DNA of 64,000 bases from Phymatolithon calcareum. Taxonomy: Eukaryota; Rhodophyta; Florideophyceae; Hapalidiales. The notes beneath the pieces were generated by a model. It worked only from the letters and a program-made list of their open reading frames with translations, made no database searches and had not been told where the DNA came from. Within the stretch, counting starts at the first letter, position 1. Each line of letters opens with the position of its first letter. Position numbers and translations under genes: made by a program. The stretch lies in the NCBI GenBank assembly GCA_977006965.1, contig OZ345356.1, positions 1,178,001-1,242,000 on the forward strand, written 5' to 3'. Below are positions 9,961 to 22,014 of this stretch, piece after piece.

Positions 9961-10764
9961 ATATCGGTAAAGAGGAATTCTGAGATCTTACTCACCCCCA
10001 AACAGACCATTAGCTTCTACGCTAGGTTCCGGCATAAACGTAGTAAGAATTTGGTTCATCCCAACAAACCTCACCCACAAATTGAACAAATAAACGACCG
10101 GAAAAGCACAGCAAACGCCGACATCGAAGGTTGATTGAGAGCGGCGCGGGTAATACGCCGGTCACGTTTTCTGCGCTCGAGCGCCGACATATGCCTGATT
10201 CGCTTTTTCGGCGCCACCGGTCTGCGGCTCTGGATGATGGCGAGGACGATGAACGTACGAAATGCTACACTCATGTTCTTACGTGCTTGTGCGAGCGTGA
10301 AATGGAGGGATATAAGTTGATTTATTTTAAATGCTCTCAAAGCATCAATTTGAGTAACAAGGCAGCTTCTCGCTGTTTTCCATACTCATCTCTCAACTAT
10401 CCTTCTAATATCTCCTTAATCCGAATTTCTCTCCATCACCTCTTCCAGTACATTATGCCACTTTTTTCGAAACTCAAGAGCCGGATGAACGTGAATTACG
10501 TAGATGGAAAAACATCGATACCATCGGCGTGTGGCGATGAAGGAGCGTAGATTTCAAATTTAAAATGCATTGCGGACTTGGCAAAAGCCGATGGTAAAAC
10601 CCAGTGACTTCATTGTTGTTCTTCGACCGTGCAATCTACACGACATGGAATTGGACAGGTTGAGGGCAGGCACTTTACTCACGAGTGTCGACATGAATTC
10701 ACAGCTGCTTATCATTCACAGATTCTGATGTGAAAGGGAAAGTACGTGCAAGCATATTGTTTTT

Positions 10765-11463
10765 GTGTCTGGTGGGGCAGATTTAGAAGTGCAACTGTGG
10801 GATACTCTGGATCATCAGAAGCTTGTACAGTACTTCGAGAATATTTATGAAGCCTCAGTACAGAAAAATGCATATGTTCGATGCGTGCAGATTGAAAAGA
10901 AGCATTGCGGACATCGAGGTCCAGAAAATCAGAGACCGGTAAGCAGTGTTGGAGTTCTCAGTTGCGGTCAACCTTACTTCATTTACCGCATAATACTCTT
11001 CTGGGATGGGTTTACTATTCAAGAAGGGAACGCAGCTTCAGGCGAAGGCATCTATATGCTTTGTCTCACTTTTCCAGAGGGAGCTGGAGATTCTCAAAAC
11101 TCCGTCCGGATTCTAAGTCTAACCCCTGTAGGCGTCAAAAGCACTTTTGTACTCCATGATATCCTCTAAGACATTGCTAAAACTCTAAGTTAACCGCATG
11201 TTCATTTCGATCTGAACGTAAATAGAAGGCAAATTTTTATTCATCTGGTAGGCGTGGTGGGAGATACGCCATCCTTGAAGGGGACACTAGATGTCATGGC
11301 CCGTACAGAAACGGCGTGCTGTCATTTTTGTCGTTTCGTAAGAGCGTCATGTACTACCATTGGCAGTAAGTACAGCGCAGAGCTCGGACATGGCCGAAAA
11401 TCTGCATTCGGTCGCGGATACTTTCAACAATATGGAATATATGACTCTAAAGCTAAGAGGTAA
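10765..11463 (+). pseudogene. Degenerate transposase fragment, possibly Tnp2/CACTA-like
   Basis: The first part (10765-11169) contains YFIYRIILFWDGFTIQEGN, a SGEGIYML segment and SVRILSLTPVGV. After a short decayed stretch, the second part (11248-11463) contains VGDTPSLKGTLDVMARTET followed by CCHFCRFV. The order (a hydrophobic D-containing strand, a GxY segment, then VGDTP and a C-C-x-x-C element) resembles the core of Tnp2-type transposases, which have a similar GDxP...CxxC arrangement. Several stops separate the parts. A profile search would be needed to confirm the family. Confidence 0.4.
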
Positions 11464-11596
11464 ACGTGCCGTTTGTTAGGCATCAGAAGTGATCTTAATT
11501 CAACAGAGCTGCCCTTGCAAGACTTTACTTCTGCTTTTGCGCGCTTGAAGGGAAGTTTATCAGCTATTGCGACTGAGGAATCCTAGTCGCAGTTTA

Positions 11597-11690
11597 TTGA
11601 TTGCAATACGTACTGCAATACGATATTGCAATACGGTATTGAATCGACCTCATGATCTGCAATTACGTATTGCAGCTACGAAAATTGTAA
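11597..11690. repeat. Left subterminal motif array (attgcaatacg)
   Basis: There are at least four copies of gcaatac or its close variants (gattgcaatacg, ctgcaatacg, attgcaatacgg, ttacgtattgcag). The inverse form occurs on the right flank at 13918-13945. Their likely role is binding sites for the hAT transposase. Confidence 0.5.
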
Positions 11691-11815
11691 ACGTCAGACA
11701 TTGGATATTGTATGGCTACGTGTCGAAAATTCAACCAGGATTTGCAAAACAGTACCGTCGGCGTGAATTTTACTTCCTTGTCCCACACTGTTGGCAAGGT
11801 GCTAAACCCACAACG

Positions 11816-11902
11816 CCTACACAAGTTGTATCGAGACACAAGTTGCATAGAGACACAAGCTGTATCGAGACACAGGTTGTAGCGAGACACAAGTTGTGTG
11901 AC
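11816..11902 (+). repeat. Five-unit tandem array near the hAT promoter
   Basis: The unit (gacacaagttgtatcga, about 17 bases) is repeated five times with variation: tacacaagttgtatcgag, acacaagttgcatagag, acacaagctgtatcgag, acacaggttgtagcgag, acacaagttgtgtgac. It lies about 150 bases before the transposase ATG and could bind transposase or a host regulator. Confidence 0.7.
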
Positions 11903-11967
11903 CTCGTGAGCAACCTCTGCCAGGCGAACTGTATGTGCTACGCCCCACGCAAGGCGGGCGCCCTTAC

Positions 11968-11985
11968 GCCTGGCAGTATAAGTAT
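11968..11985 (+). promoter_or_regulatory. TATA-like box of the hAT transposase
   Basis: The sequence tggcagtataagtatcaag lies about 75 bases before the chosen ATG (12052). That spacing resembles the TATA-to-ATG distance of G1. Confidence 0.4.
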
Positions 11986-12051
11986 CAAGCTAGATCCATC
12001 AGTAAAAGGGAAGAAGTAACAGTTCAATACAAGGTGCAAGACACAATCACT

Positions 12052-13830
12052 ATGGCCCCCAAACCTTCCCCTCGTGACGTTGTGAAGATGCTTATGGTTT
12101 CCAAGCCGGACACAAATCGCGAAATTCGTTGCAAACGCGGGAATCGAATCCGTCGGAATGTGCCGCATAGCGTATTTGCGTGCCCACGTGGAGAAAATTG
12201 CACTTCTGTGTTTGAGCGCAACTCTGGTTTTAAAAACCCCTACAAGCATCTCAAGAACTGCATATCCGACGGCGATGAGCAGCACTTGCTTGATTGTTTT
12301 TTCCAGCGCAGGAAAGAGAAGAGCCAATTTGGAGCCAATGAGGTGCCTACGGTTTCGTTCACGGCCACATCTCGCGAACGAGCTATGTGCTCGTATGTCA
12401 AGCTCGTCGTTTTAAAGTCGATGCCTATTTCAATTGTGGAGGATGATGATGTGCGAGAATTTGCCAAGTACTACCAGCACTTTTCCCGGAAACATGTGAC
12501 GTCCGTTCTGTCAAAGCTGACGGAGTTGGTTGAGAAGAAGATATCCGCTGAAATGGATAAGAAGAAAGGGGCGATTGTGCACGACGGCTGGTCCCATAAC
12601 GGGACACACTTCTATGGAGTATTCGCGTCCTACATGCGTGACGTGCCATATTTTCACAAGGGAGTTGAACAAGTTGCGCAAGAACATGTTATGCCGTTGA
12701 TATCAGTCAGCCCACTGTGCAACACCGCGGATACAATGACTGATATATCTCAAACTGAAGCGGATTACTCGACACGATTTGATGCTTTTTCGCATGTACG
12801 ACAACTTGAAGACATTTTCCACTTCTTCAAGTTGGATGTCCACACATGGGTTCTTTGTTCGGTGCCGGACAATTGCAATGTCAACAAGGCTATCGCTCGG
12901 CTTTTGGATGTACCCCACGTGGGGTGTATGTCACATAAGCTAAACTTGGAGGTGAACGCTATGATTTCTGCAGATGTTATATTGACCAAGACAATCGATT
13001 CTATTCACGAGACCATGGCCAATTGTCATCGTCGTTTGAGTAACCGTGCAATGCTGCGCAACCTCACAAATTTGAGTCCTGTGCTACCCAACGCAACAAG
13101 GTGGTCGGGAATTTTTCAAATGCTGAAGAGATTTATTGACATTCGGGATGAGTTATCGACTGTTGCTGATAAGGATGGTGCTACCGTTACTATTGACCGG
13201 AGTACCCAGTTTATGGAGCGAGCGAAGAAGTATGTGTACATGATGGCGGAAATTAACACAGTTACAGTGGAGTTACAGCGTCGGGGGGCCTCACTTTCTG
13301 ATTGTCGTCTTGCTGTTGATACACTCATCGATGCTATTAACGACAGCAAGAATAATGGAGATTCCAAATTCAGGGGATGTCGTATGTCCTTCAAGTATAT
13401 CTCACCTATCGCTGCGACGATGACGCATCCTCACTTCGAGTCCGGTGTGACGAAGATTCAACGAGATGAGACAAGCACTTTGACTAATCTCGAGAAAGAA
13501 GCGTGCACACGCCTTGAAGTTGATTCTTCGAACTATGTGCCAGCTGAAAATGAGTATGGAACAACTATGGCGGAACAAATTGCCGCTAGAAAGCGTCGTA
13601 GGACGGAGTGGAGACTATCGTATCAAGATTGCTCGTTTATACTGGGCTCTGCGGCGGAAGTGGAGCGATTATGGTCGGTATGCAAGAATATTTTGTCGGA
13701 CAATCGCAACCGACTAACTCCGATGTTGTTCGAATCCTTGGTTTTCTTGAAGGTCAACAAGTCGTATTGGGACTTGTCTTTGGTAAGACAAGCAATGAGA
13801 GAGGCATCTCGTGAGCGAGCTGCAAACTAG
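12052..13830 (+). CDS. hAT-family transposase
   Basis: This is an intact 592-residue frame; the ATG at 12052 (MAPKPSPRD) is preferred over upstream in-frame starts because it follows a TATA-like box. A BED-like zinc finger is seen at Cys44, Cys50, His66 and Cys70. The RNase H-like core has the first acidic residue in HDGWSHNGTHFYG (Asp178) and the second in VPDNCNVNKA (Asp273). The CMSH motif follows (Cys292, His295), then TRWSGIF. The C-terminal dimerisation region has the third acidic residue in AAEVERLW (Glu536) and LSDNRNRLTP. Length is slightly below the usual 600-800. With all three acidic residues present and no stop, the element may be active or recently so. Confidence 0.9.
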   Translation: MAPKPSPRDVVKMLMVSKPDTNREIRCKRGNRIRRNVPHSVFACPRGENCTSVFERNSGFKNPYKHLKNCISDGDEQHLLDCFFQRRKEKSQFGANEVPTVSFTATSRERAMCSYVKLVVLKSMPISIVEDDDVREFAKYYQHFSRKHVTSVLSKLTELVEKKISAEMDKKKGAIVHDGWSHNGTHFYGVFASYMRDVPYFHKGVEQVAQEHVMPLISVSPLCNTADTMTDISQTEADYSTRFDAFSHVRQLEDIFHFFKLDVHTWVLCSVPDNCNVNKAIARLLDVPHVGCMSHKLNLEVNAMISADVILTKTIDSIHETMANCHRRLSNRAMLRNLTNLSPVLPNATRWSGIFQMLKRFIDIRDELSTVADKDGATVTIDRSTQFMERAKKYVYMMAEINTVTVELQRRGASLSDCRLAVDTLIDAINDSKNNGDSKFRGCRMSFKYISPIAATMTHPHFESGVTKIQRDETSTLTNLEKEACTRLEVDSSNYVPAENEYGTTMAEQIAARKRRRTEWRLSYQDCSFILGSAAEVERLWSVCKNILSDNRNRLTPMLFESLVFLKVNKSYWDLSLVRQAMREASRERAAN

Positions 13831-13834
13831 AATA

Positions 13835-13960
13835 TTATCTGGAATTGCTACCAGAATTGCTACCAGAATTGCTACTTGCTCTATGTGATATTGTTCCCAG
13901 AATTGCTACTTGCTCTTGCAATTCGTATTGTATTGCGAATTGCGTTTTGATGTCCAATAA
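13835..13960. repeat. Right subterminal motif array of the hAT element
   Basis: The motif agaattgctac is repeated (13840-13915), followed by ttgcaattcgtattgtattgcgaattgc, whose inverse resembles the left array. It starts only a few bases after the transposase stop codon. Confidence 0.5.
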
Positions 13961-13999
13961 ATACCAATTATATTGAACTCATCCTCAGTGAGCATCCTA

Positions 14000-14990
14000 T
14001 CGTATCGCTCTCATTTGATCCCTACACGGCTTCATTCGTGGCTCCAGATCATCTGTTAACGGGCCATATGGAAGATTGTATATCTATTGTTTTAAAATTG
14101 GTACCAACGAAAGACCATTTGAAAGCATGCGAGAGAGCTAAACTTGCCTTTATGATCGAGATGGAGCTCTCCAAACAGAACCGACTTTTCGATTCAAACA
14201 AAAGCACTTTCTACAGTACGTCGATGACCAACCTCTATGCAATGGGAACAGTTGCAGTAGTCGGATATTGCTGTGGCTGCTCGAAGATAACCGTTAGAGC
14301 ACTTCTGCATCCGATCATTGCGTGAAATATATCGAACTGGCGGGATCATGTGCAAATCTGATCGCTCAAATTTAGTACGAACCGGAGCTGCAAAGCGATT
14401 GAACGGCTTCAGTTGGACTTTACGAATGAAAGAACGGAGAGCCGACTGTATTTTGTATACATTGCATCGTGGACGAGCATTTTTGCTCGATAAGGGAACT
14501 TTTTTCCATGAGAGACGAAGACGCTGAGGAGCTGGAAGACGATTGCTGCTCTCGTACTAGATGAGCAGAGATCTTTAAAATGAAAAGCGTGGCCCAAAAT
14601 GCAGTCAAATGCTTCAATAAGCTAAATATCCACTGACTTCGCGAACTTGCACATTTCACCCTCCCCATGATTGGCCATGTTATCTTTGCCGGGGAGTTGG
14701 TTTTATAAAAAGCCCATCAGGGCTAAAGCGGACTATCAACTTGTCAATCAATCAATGAAAATGGACACTTGCTGTCAATGAAGAGCATATCTTTCGATGA
14801 TGGGCAACGAAGACTTACATTGGAAACATCACGTTATGTAAACATGTCTGACTGAGATAATCCATCGGCCTTTCGCCTTCTTGAAGGTCGAAAGTCTATT
14901 GCCATTAGGAATGGCATGCTGCATCCGTTTTCTAAGCAACATGTGGTCTGCTCTTTGGGACCGCACCTATGCATTTGCGTGGAACTTAAA
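14000..14990. other. Gene-less stretch with a possible LINE 3' end
   Basis: No gene is supported. Around 14700-14760 the sequence aaaaagcccatcagggc...cttgtcaatcaatcaatgaaaa looks like a non-LTR retrotransposon 3' terminus with a short (atca) repeat. No upstream coding could be tied to it. Confidence 0.3.
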
Positions 14991-14992
14991 GC

Positions 14993-17643
14993 TCAAGGCA
15001 AGTCAGTATTGTCGCCTCGGTCCCCAAGCCTGTCAAATATGTCCTCGAGACCACAGGGCAATATGTGAAAAATTCTTGAGACGCCGATCACAGACGAGAG
15101 GTCCACTGATTCATTCGAAAACTGCTTGCGTGTTGCATTTGGAAGCGACGCTTCAGAAAATAATTTTTCAATCTCGGACGTCGTATTATCTACGTTAAGT
15201 AAAAACACAGCGGTCTATTGCTTCAAAGCAGGAGATGTGGTCAAAACTCTGTGCTGGACTCCGAAAAATCCTGTTTGCCACTTTCCTTTTGTACTCCAAA
15301 CAAACGTTTCCAGGAGTCTTGGAGTTTTTGACGAAAGCTCCTCAGACCTTTAGTACGTGCGATTTGTGATAAACACTACTGACAAAGATTCAAAACCGCT
15401 CCCCGGAATGGTACGTTTCTATATTTCTGTACAACCTTGTATTGCAGAAAGCCAAAGCGTCCCTCGTCAATTCTTTTAGAAATATCGAGTGGAGTGCCAA
15501 GCGACATTTCATTCACCCAAATAGATTTCATTATGCATGTGGTGGGCATGCTCAAACCGGTTCTGTACGGTTGTACCTCAGAGCTATTATCCACTGTGAC
15601 TAGTTCAGTTTTCAGAGAAAGTAAATTCCTTGCATTGATAAGGAAATCTGGGTATCCACCCAGAAGAGGATCAAAATATGGATAGTTTATTTCATCTAAA
15701 GTTTTCACGACGTCTGTACTGGTATATAACGAACAATAGGTAACATGGACACTAGTTCTGGCAAAGCTCCCAGCTTAGGGCGCGGTGGATTTCAAGGTAA
15801 ACAATATGCCCAAAAAAGCACGAACTTCCAACGCCGCAATATCCGCGTATCGTCTCGCAATGTTCAGCAACTGTACTAGCGAGATATCAAATGGAAGGGA
15901 AAATGACATCAATAGAATTGTAAAGCGCAGGATTGAAGGAAACGAATGGCGCAAGATGCTTGCATATTTCATAACCCTAGATGCTGCCAAATATCCCAGA
16001 CATATCAATAACGCTTTCAGACAAGCTGGGGTCATGGTGTTCCTCTGGAGAAGCATCCGCTTCCGCTGCGGATGGACGTAGTTTTTCTATCCAACGTCTC
16101 TGCTTTTCGACCTTGTCATCATCCCAGGACATTTCTCGTTTGCATTTAAGCAGCCGTGTGAGTATAGCGCTCTCTTTTCGCTTCGCACAGGGCTCAGCGC
16201 GAGACTCTTTCGCAACAGTGACCTTGATTGACTCTTCAAAAGGTTGAAGCTCCTCGCCTATGGCCTTCTAAGTCAAACCACAAAGCGCAAGTGCAACTAT
16301 ATGAATTACGCGTAGCGCCAGTGCACTGCAAGCGAGTACATCGTGAACGTCTTTCAACAAGAATTTTCATCGCAACTCGGTGTAGAATGAACGGCTCTGT
16401 GAACTGCCTATCCACAAAAGAATCAGAGACTTTGGGATACAGTTCAGCATCACAGCTTGCATCGGCTGGGCAAAGCACACTTTTTCGAAAGTTCAGCTTC
16501 CCCTTGATGCACTTAAACCTGTCCAGAAACGTTTCCTTGAAATTTTTATATTTGCATTTTTCGCCTCCTTGTCCGTAGTTCTGCTCTCGTTTTTTAGGAA
16601 TGTCCGAAACTGTTCCAGTAACAATTACAGGAACGCATAACTCATCTAAAGCAGATTGGTGCGTAAGAATAATGTCAAAGCCGTCTAATCGTGCATCTGC
16701 TACGCTTTCGAACTCATCAATGGCCTAAGAGACGAACAAACACGTCGAGAAAATCAACTGTCGAGAGCTTAGCTGCCCATCTGTGAGTAATCCATGTTCA
16801 AGGGAACGGAGAGTATCCACAGCCTGCTCGAGCTCACCCTGCGGGGGTCCCTGCTCAATGCATCATTTACCCGTGCTTCTGCAGTTTTCGGTCGTTTTGA
16901 TCTCTCTTTCGTAAGTGGAATAACATTGTGCTTCTCCAGACATTCGACGATGGGCTCCACTTTCGACAACGCCTTTTTTCCGGGCTTCCTAAAGATTTTA
17001 TAAACGCGGGAGGGTCTTTTCCTTGTTTTTTAAAGTCGTTTGACCGTTCCGCCAGAGAAATCGCAGCAATAGTGCTACTAACACTCCAAGACCATAACGT
17101 GCCAATTTATCCGGCAAATTTCGTCCCTAGATCATCGCGAGTCTTTGAAAAGTACAGAATCAAAATCCTGAAACGGCTCCGAGCTTTGAGCGAATACTGT
17201 TCATTCCATTCTGCATACCCGAGGGAATCCAGAATTTAATCTGCGGAATTTCATCCTAAAAACAAAAAACTGTGAGCATCATTAGGTATTTCACAAGCCG
17301 CGGCTGGTATGTGTCGCGCTCGCATAATTCAAAGAAGTATTCTATACTTCGTGGGTCCGAAATATCAGGTTACAGTAAATCAGAGGATCTGTCAATACTG
17401 GGAGCGCTATGTGACGAACAGACGCTGGTACTAGACAGAGCAGTGTGTACGGCGGACAGCTTCCGAAACTATCTTACTGAAACCTTCCAAATTCAGTTCC
17501 AATGCTGCTGATAGCGGTACTTTGCTGTCTGAGACAGGTGTCGATTTGTTTTCGTTTCGTCTAATTTCAATCATGACCTGACTTAGACATGTAGAGCCGA
17601 CTGTTCCAATCGTGCTTGAGAGGTTTTCGTCGGCCATAGCCAA
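14993..17643 (-). pseudogene. Decayed multi-exon gene of unknown function
   Basis: Several long coding-like blocks follow one another on the minus strand. Block one starts at ATG 17643 (MADENLSSTIGTVG) and could leave through a gtaaga donor near 17484. Further blocks lie at about 16969-16790 (SKVEPIVECLEKHNVIPLTK) and 16724-16500 (AIDEFESVADARLDGFDIIL). The cleanest is 16267-15977, 97 codons open after an acceptor ttgacttag, with KCKREMSWDDDKVEKQRRW. Two more follow at 15708-15376 (NYPYFDPLLGGYPDFLINAR) and about 15350-14996 (one stop). Apparent introns are short (about 46-60 bases). At least two stops, a frameshift near 16360 and a donor reading CT instead of GT near 16770 suggest decay. The YPDFL...LSLKTEL stretch loosely recalls a PD-(D/E)xK nuclease core, but I would not assign it. 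Confidence 0.4.
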
Positions 17644-17649
17644 TGCTGG

Positions 17650-20600
17650 CGCTGAAAACGCTGGATGTAGAGAATCAGGATCGCGAGCAGCTCCACGACG
17701 CTACAGGCGTAGCAGGGAGAATAGGCATATCGACGCCTCTGCGATTTCTCAAATTCGTTTCCAGCAGTCTTCGTCTTCCTTCGATAGAAAAGAAGCCAAA
17801 CTGATCCGCAGCACGAAACTTCGGTCGGGTGGAAGTCTAAGAGGCCCGTGTGTCAAACTTGCAAGGCCGTCAGTCCCCAAAGGATGTGTTCTGTTGTGGT
17901 GAGCTGTCCACCAAGGAAGAGAGCTCTAATCAATACACGCGAGGACATCTCTAATATGAAATGCGATATGCTGATGTTACATATAAAGTCTCCCGGACAA
18001 TGATGATTGTCGTCGGATACCAGTACTATGGCATGGTGAGCTCATAATGCTGAAGTACGCTCTGGATCATAATCCTCTAATCTAAAACAAATAACCATGA
18101 GCCATGTGAATCTGATCTAGCTCAGCAGCGACCCAAAGAGAATCATTTCGTGCAGTCCCAGGAAAACACCATCTACTGCCAGCAGGACAACGAGACATTC
18201 TAAATCCAGACATTGCTGGAGTCCTCTTTCTAGCCCCTCGGTCACAAACCACGACCATTACGCCTTGGACAAGCTGACAGGTTATTGCTGCGATTTTCGT
18301 GAATTCACTCGGAAGTACATGGCCGACCAAAACGAATCGATGATTAGCGACGTATGCGTCGAATGGTGGAATATGCTCCAAGAGACGATTTACGATGATT
18401 CTTCAATTCTACCCCACATCCCGTGCTCCACTCGGTACACTTCGGATTCCATCTAGTCAATTTCTTTCTGCCACATCGACGCAAAATTCAAATATTCATA
18501 CCGAGAAGCCGTCTTCCCAGAAAAAGACTCAGAGCTGTCACCCACTCTAAGTTTCGTTCCTTTCTATCATGACCGTTAGCCACCTCCTACGTCGAGCGAA
18601 ATGGATGAGTTTCTGGCACAAGAGAGACTGGCTGAGTTGCAGGAACAAGAGAGATTCTGGAGTGTCACCGGGAAAAGAAGGAGACACAGAGCATCCGTGA
18701 GAGACTCATGAAGATCTTCAATATTCATTCAATTCCTTAAGGAACTATATTACTGTGTAAATCAATATCATCCCTAACTGCAGTCTGAACTACCATTTGA
18801 GTGCTTCATCGGAATATGCAGTGGGGACAGGTCTGAGGCGGTTTCAAGCTAAATGAAACGTCTCCTTTGTACACACGTGAGCCAAACATTTACTGTGCGC
18901 ACATTTTATGAGTGGTAGCATGTTATGATCCACTGCGCTCTGGCAGCACTATACGTCTTCAACGATAGTGGCTCTACCATCGCATTCCCCCCCGGTGCGC
19001 GACGCGGCGCCGCGTTGCATCGCTAGCTCCGCCAAATGTTTCGCCTACTTAAGATCTGTCCACTACTGTACATCAACGCCCAGATTGCAGCAGCTATCTG
19101 CTAGAGCATCTTCAAATTCGAAATATCTAACACTCTGATATTTTGCTCCGGACTGTCACCTATTGCGCATCAGATCTGCTTTCGGAATATCTTCCCATTG
19201 TTTTTCGAGCATAAAGTGAGCACAAAACTATTGCGATCTTCCGCCGACAGTCTCCCAAATATTTAGAAAACTGACTCTCCAAATTTCGTCATGCGTTTGT
19301 ACACCGCAATCTAGTTGTCTTTCTCTACAATTCTGCGGTCTTTCCATGGTATCTATCTCGTTTTTGGTCCTTTGTTTTACTCCAAGCTCCACATTATAAG
19401 TTCCAGTAAGTGAAATAGGACTGTTACTCCTCTGCACTCCACATTACTTTCACGAGTTATCAACAACGATCAAGATACTAACAATAATATCTGCCTTATT
19501 CTTTTCCTATGCTGTTCTTGTGTACACGCACCAAAGTGGTCGATCACTGCTTTCAGCGTTACATCTCATTTTCCCGCAGTATCATCGACCCAATGCGCTC
19601 TGTATCGTCTGATCTTCGTGAAAATTTTGCGATGCTAAGTGCGAAATAGCATGACAAAAGACGCTTCCAGTGCAAAAGTCTTCGCTTTCCTTTTAGTGTC
19701 TTCAAAAGCTAGTTATGAAATCAACGTAGTTTTCCTCGCCATTCCTTCTCTCAAAACTGAGCTATCACCTTGGAAAGTTTGATAGTCATTGCCCATAAAA
19801 CTTTTAGTCTACATTCTTACCACTAAAAAGGCGTTCAAAATTTACTCTACCAACTTTCCTGGTTCCTTATAAACACTCAAAAAGTTCGAATTTCGAGCTC
19901 GATAACTTTATTAGTGTAGCTTTCAGAACTCTTTTCAAAGCACTTTCAACCTATGGCATGGCCTTTATCGATATGCATAGTAAAGGTTCCAACTCCAGCA
20001 CCCAAATGTACTTTACAATGTTAGACTCACAATTCCTTCATGCTTGACTTTCGTATTACAACGTAACGGGTTTCAGACTTCTCAGTCTAAGAATTTGCAC
20101 CTCAATCTTTTCTTCCGCTTCCGAGCTTTTCCAGCTCCGGGTATTCCGAAAATTGAAAACTCACTAAGTCCACGCAGCCCCAACTTTGAAGTTCGTCAGC
20201 AATCATATCTACATTCATCATCCAATTCGACCTTTTTTAAATTGCTGCGAATCATACGGATGTTCTAGGAGTTCTAAAGCACCAGAAGTCAACCCACTTT
20301 CTCAGTTAAGGAGGGAAACAATATCATTGATGTATAGACTGGTTAGCTTCGATGATTTCTGAAAGAAACTATGTATACCGTTTCAGTCAGGGTACCAGTA
20401 CTTTGCAGAGCAATACTGCATCTCCACCTCGGAAGCCGTGAACGTCCACAGATCCAACAGGAGGATAAATTATGATAGAGGACCACGTCAGAGATCCTCA
20501 ATCCTTTCTCCTGGATGGCATTCCCTGGGGGACGTCACATCTCACAGATACAGCATATTGCTTTGAGAGCCGCAGGTACGATATAGTTTCCATGAAAAGC

Positions 20601-22010
20601 ATGACGAGCTTATGAGCAAGATTCTGACACCCTCAGGTAGCACTTTGAACTGAGAACCACTTCTGTAGGATGGGAAGAGCTCCGATACGGATACTGTAGC
20701 GCCATTTCCTTTCGAAGTGCCTGCGTGCAGCATCAAATATGGAATGTAGACGTTTCAGAGTTCTCTTTCATACTCATTCTATCGTCTCTGAGGAGAAGCG
20801 AAGTGATTTTGATTGTCTCTTAAATCAATTCGAAGAAGAAGCGGCGGAAGCGAGGTTTTTCGATTAATTTCAGGAACTAGATCATTTACCTTATCGATAA
20901 TCAAGGAGAAGTCCATATCGTCGGAATATGGCACTGTCCACAACGAGAGTGGATTCAAATCCATCTATGCGGTAATCAAAGACCTTCATCCCCCTACCCG
21001 GATGCTTTACCACGTGCCAGTGCATGTCCTTGATGGCCGCGAGAAAATCATTCCAGTTACTGCCCAAGTGGAAGAGAGGTTCTCGTATCATAAGATCAAT
21101 CACGACATATAAGTGTCAATACTCCTCTACTCTGCGTTTGTGAAAAAAGGCAGACACATATCCGAATTTCTATGAATACAAGTTACTTAGTATAATGAGT
21201 TCCGGTAATATCATTGGCCGTACGACTCACATGTTAAGTTGAAATCAAAATGTCGGAACTCTTTGACAGGGATTATATAGGTAACTTAAAGAATTTCATC
21301 GCCGATCAGGACCGTGCTAATAAAGTTGGTCTGCTTGGAAACTTTATTCAATGAAATGTCGATATTCTGAAGTTAGAAGGGCTTTAGTTGCCACTTGATG
21401 ATACTGAGCCGGGGAGGATCGTTTTTGATATCTCTGGATTCCGAAAAAGAGTTTTAAGAAGACACTGACAGTCCGTTGTGCCAATGTCGAAGACGATTAT
21501 GGGAAGAAATTTCGCCGCACAAGTGCACTCTTACGTCCATGGATATAAATATATACCGATTGGAAGAGTCTGAAAACCAGAGCAAGAAGCGCATGAAGAC
21601 GAATACAACGAGATACTCGAACTATGACATGTAGTAAAGCCGTTTGATCGATTGCTCAGCATATTCCGTTTCAACCCTTCATGTTTGTGAATTATCTACA
21701 TCCACGCTTGCGGCACAATAACATTATTCAATTTATGGCGGCGGAAGCAATCACGGTTAAATGAGTGCTTGGACCAATTTCTCCAAATATGGTTTTCTAA
21801 TTTTCATTGCTATACTCTTTCATTTCCATTTTAAGGAGGAACCCCTGGGAAGCTTTTACCACCGGAGATTTCCGGGACGGCTTATGAAAGCAGCGGGTAT
21901 GAATTGCGTCGCTTCTTTTGCACGCGCGGTCTAAGAATGAATGATCTCTTCTATGTGCCTCTCTTTCTCCTATAGGCGTTTCTTGGATTTAGTTCGCGAT
22001 TTTCTCCTTC
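17650..22010. other. Gene-poor stretch
   Basis: Only short, motif-free frames occur. Possible relics include a minus-strand frame at 21103-20891 (NWNDFLAAIKDMHWHVVKHP) with no close relative I can name. A GC-rich patch at about 18985-19020 (ccccccggtgcgcgacgcgg) stands out from AT-rich surroundings, but I cannot interpret it. Confidence 0.3.
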
Positions 22011-22014
22011 ATTT

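Larger units (their letters stand above)
8440..10310 (+). mobile_element. Unclassified repeat element, copy B, with coiled-coil ORF
   Basis: From ggcagtggggccttcctg (about 8465) to about 10310 this region matches the reverse complement of 56640-58335 at roughly 85-90% by eye. It is interrupted only by a retrocopy at 9531-9951. Shared parts are the coiled-coil ORF, a segment with gatgctcaagtcatggttgctc, and a second block with gcacagcaaacgccgacatcg. Internal coding looks like a DNA-transposon accessory protein, but no transposase is visible in either copy, and I could not define terminal repeats. Confidence 0.55.
11560..13975 (+). mobile_element. hAT element, apparently complete
   Basis: The intact transposase gene at 12052-13830 is bracketed by motif arrays: gcaatacg-type motifs at 11597-11690, a five-fold cacaagttg array at 11816-11900, and on the right repeated agaattgctac (13840-13915) and ttgcaattcgtattgtattgcg (13918-13945). 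Such subterminal arrays are characteristic of hAT ends. I could not identify the short terminal repeats or an 8-base target duplication with certainty, so the outer limits are approximate. Confidence 0.6.

Noticed and set aside
11816-11902. Possible CRISPR-like array
   Set aside because: The units are contiguous, without unique spacers, in a eukaryotic transposon promoter; it is a short tandem array.
15376-15708. Assignment of the YPDFL...LSLKTEL block as a PD-(D/E)xK nuclease
   Set aside because: Motif spacing and residue order do not fit well enough; reported only as part of a decayed gene of unknown function.
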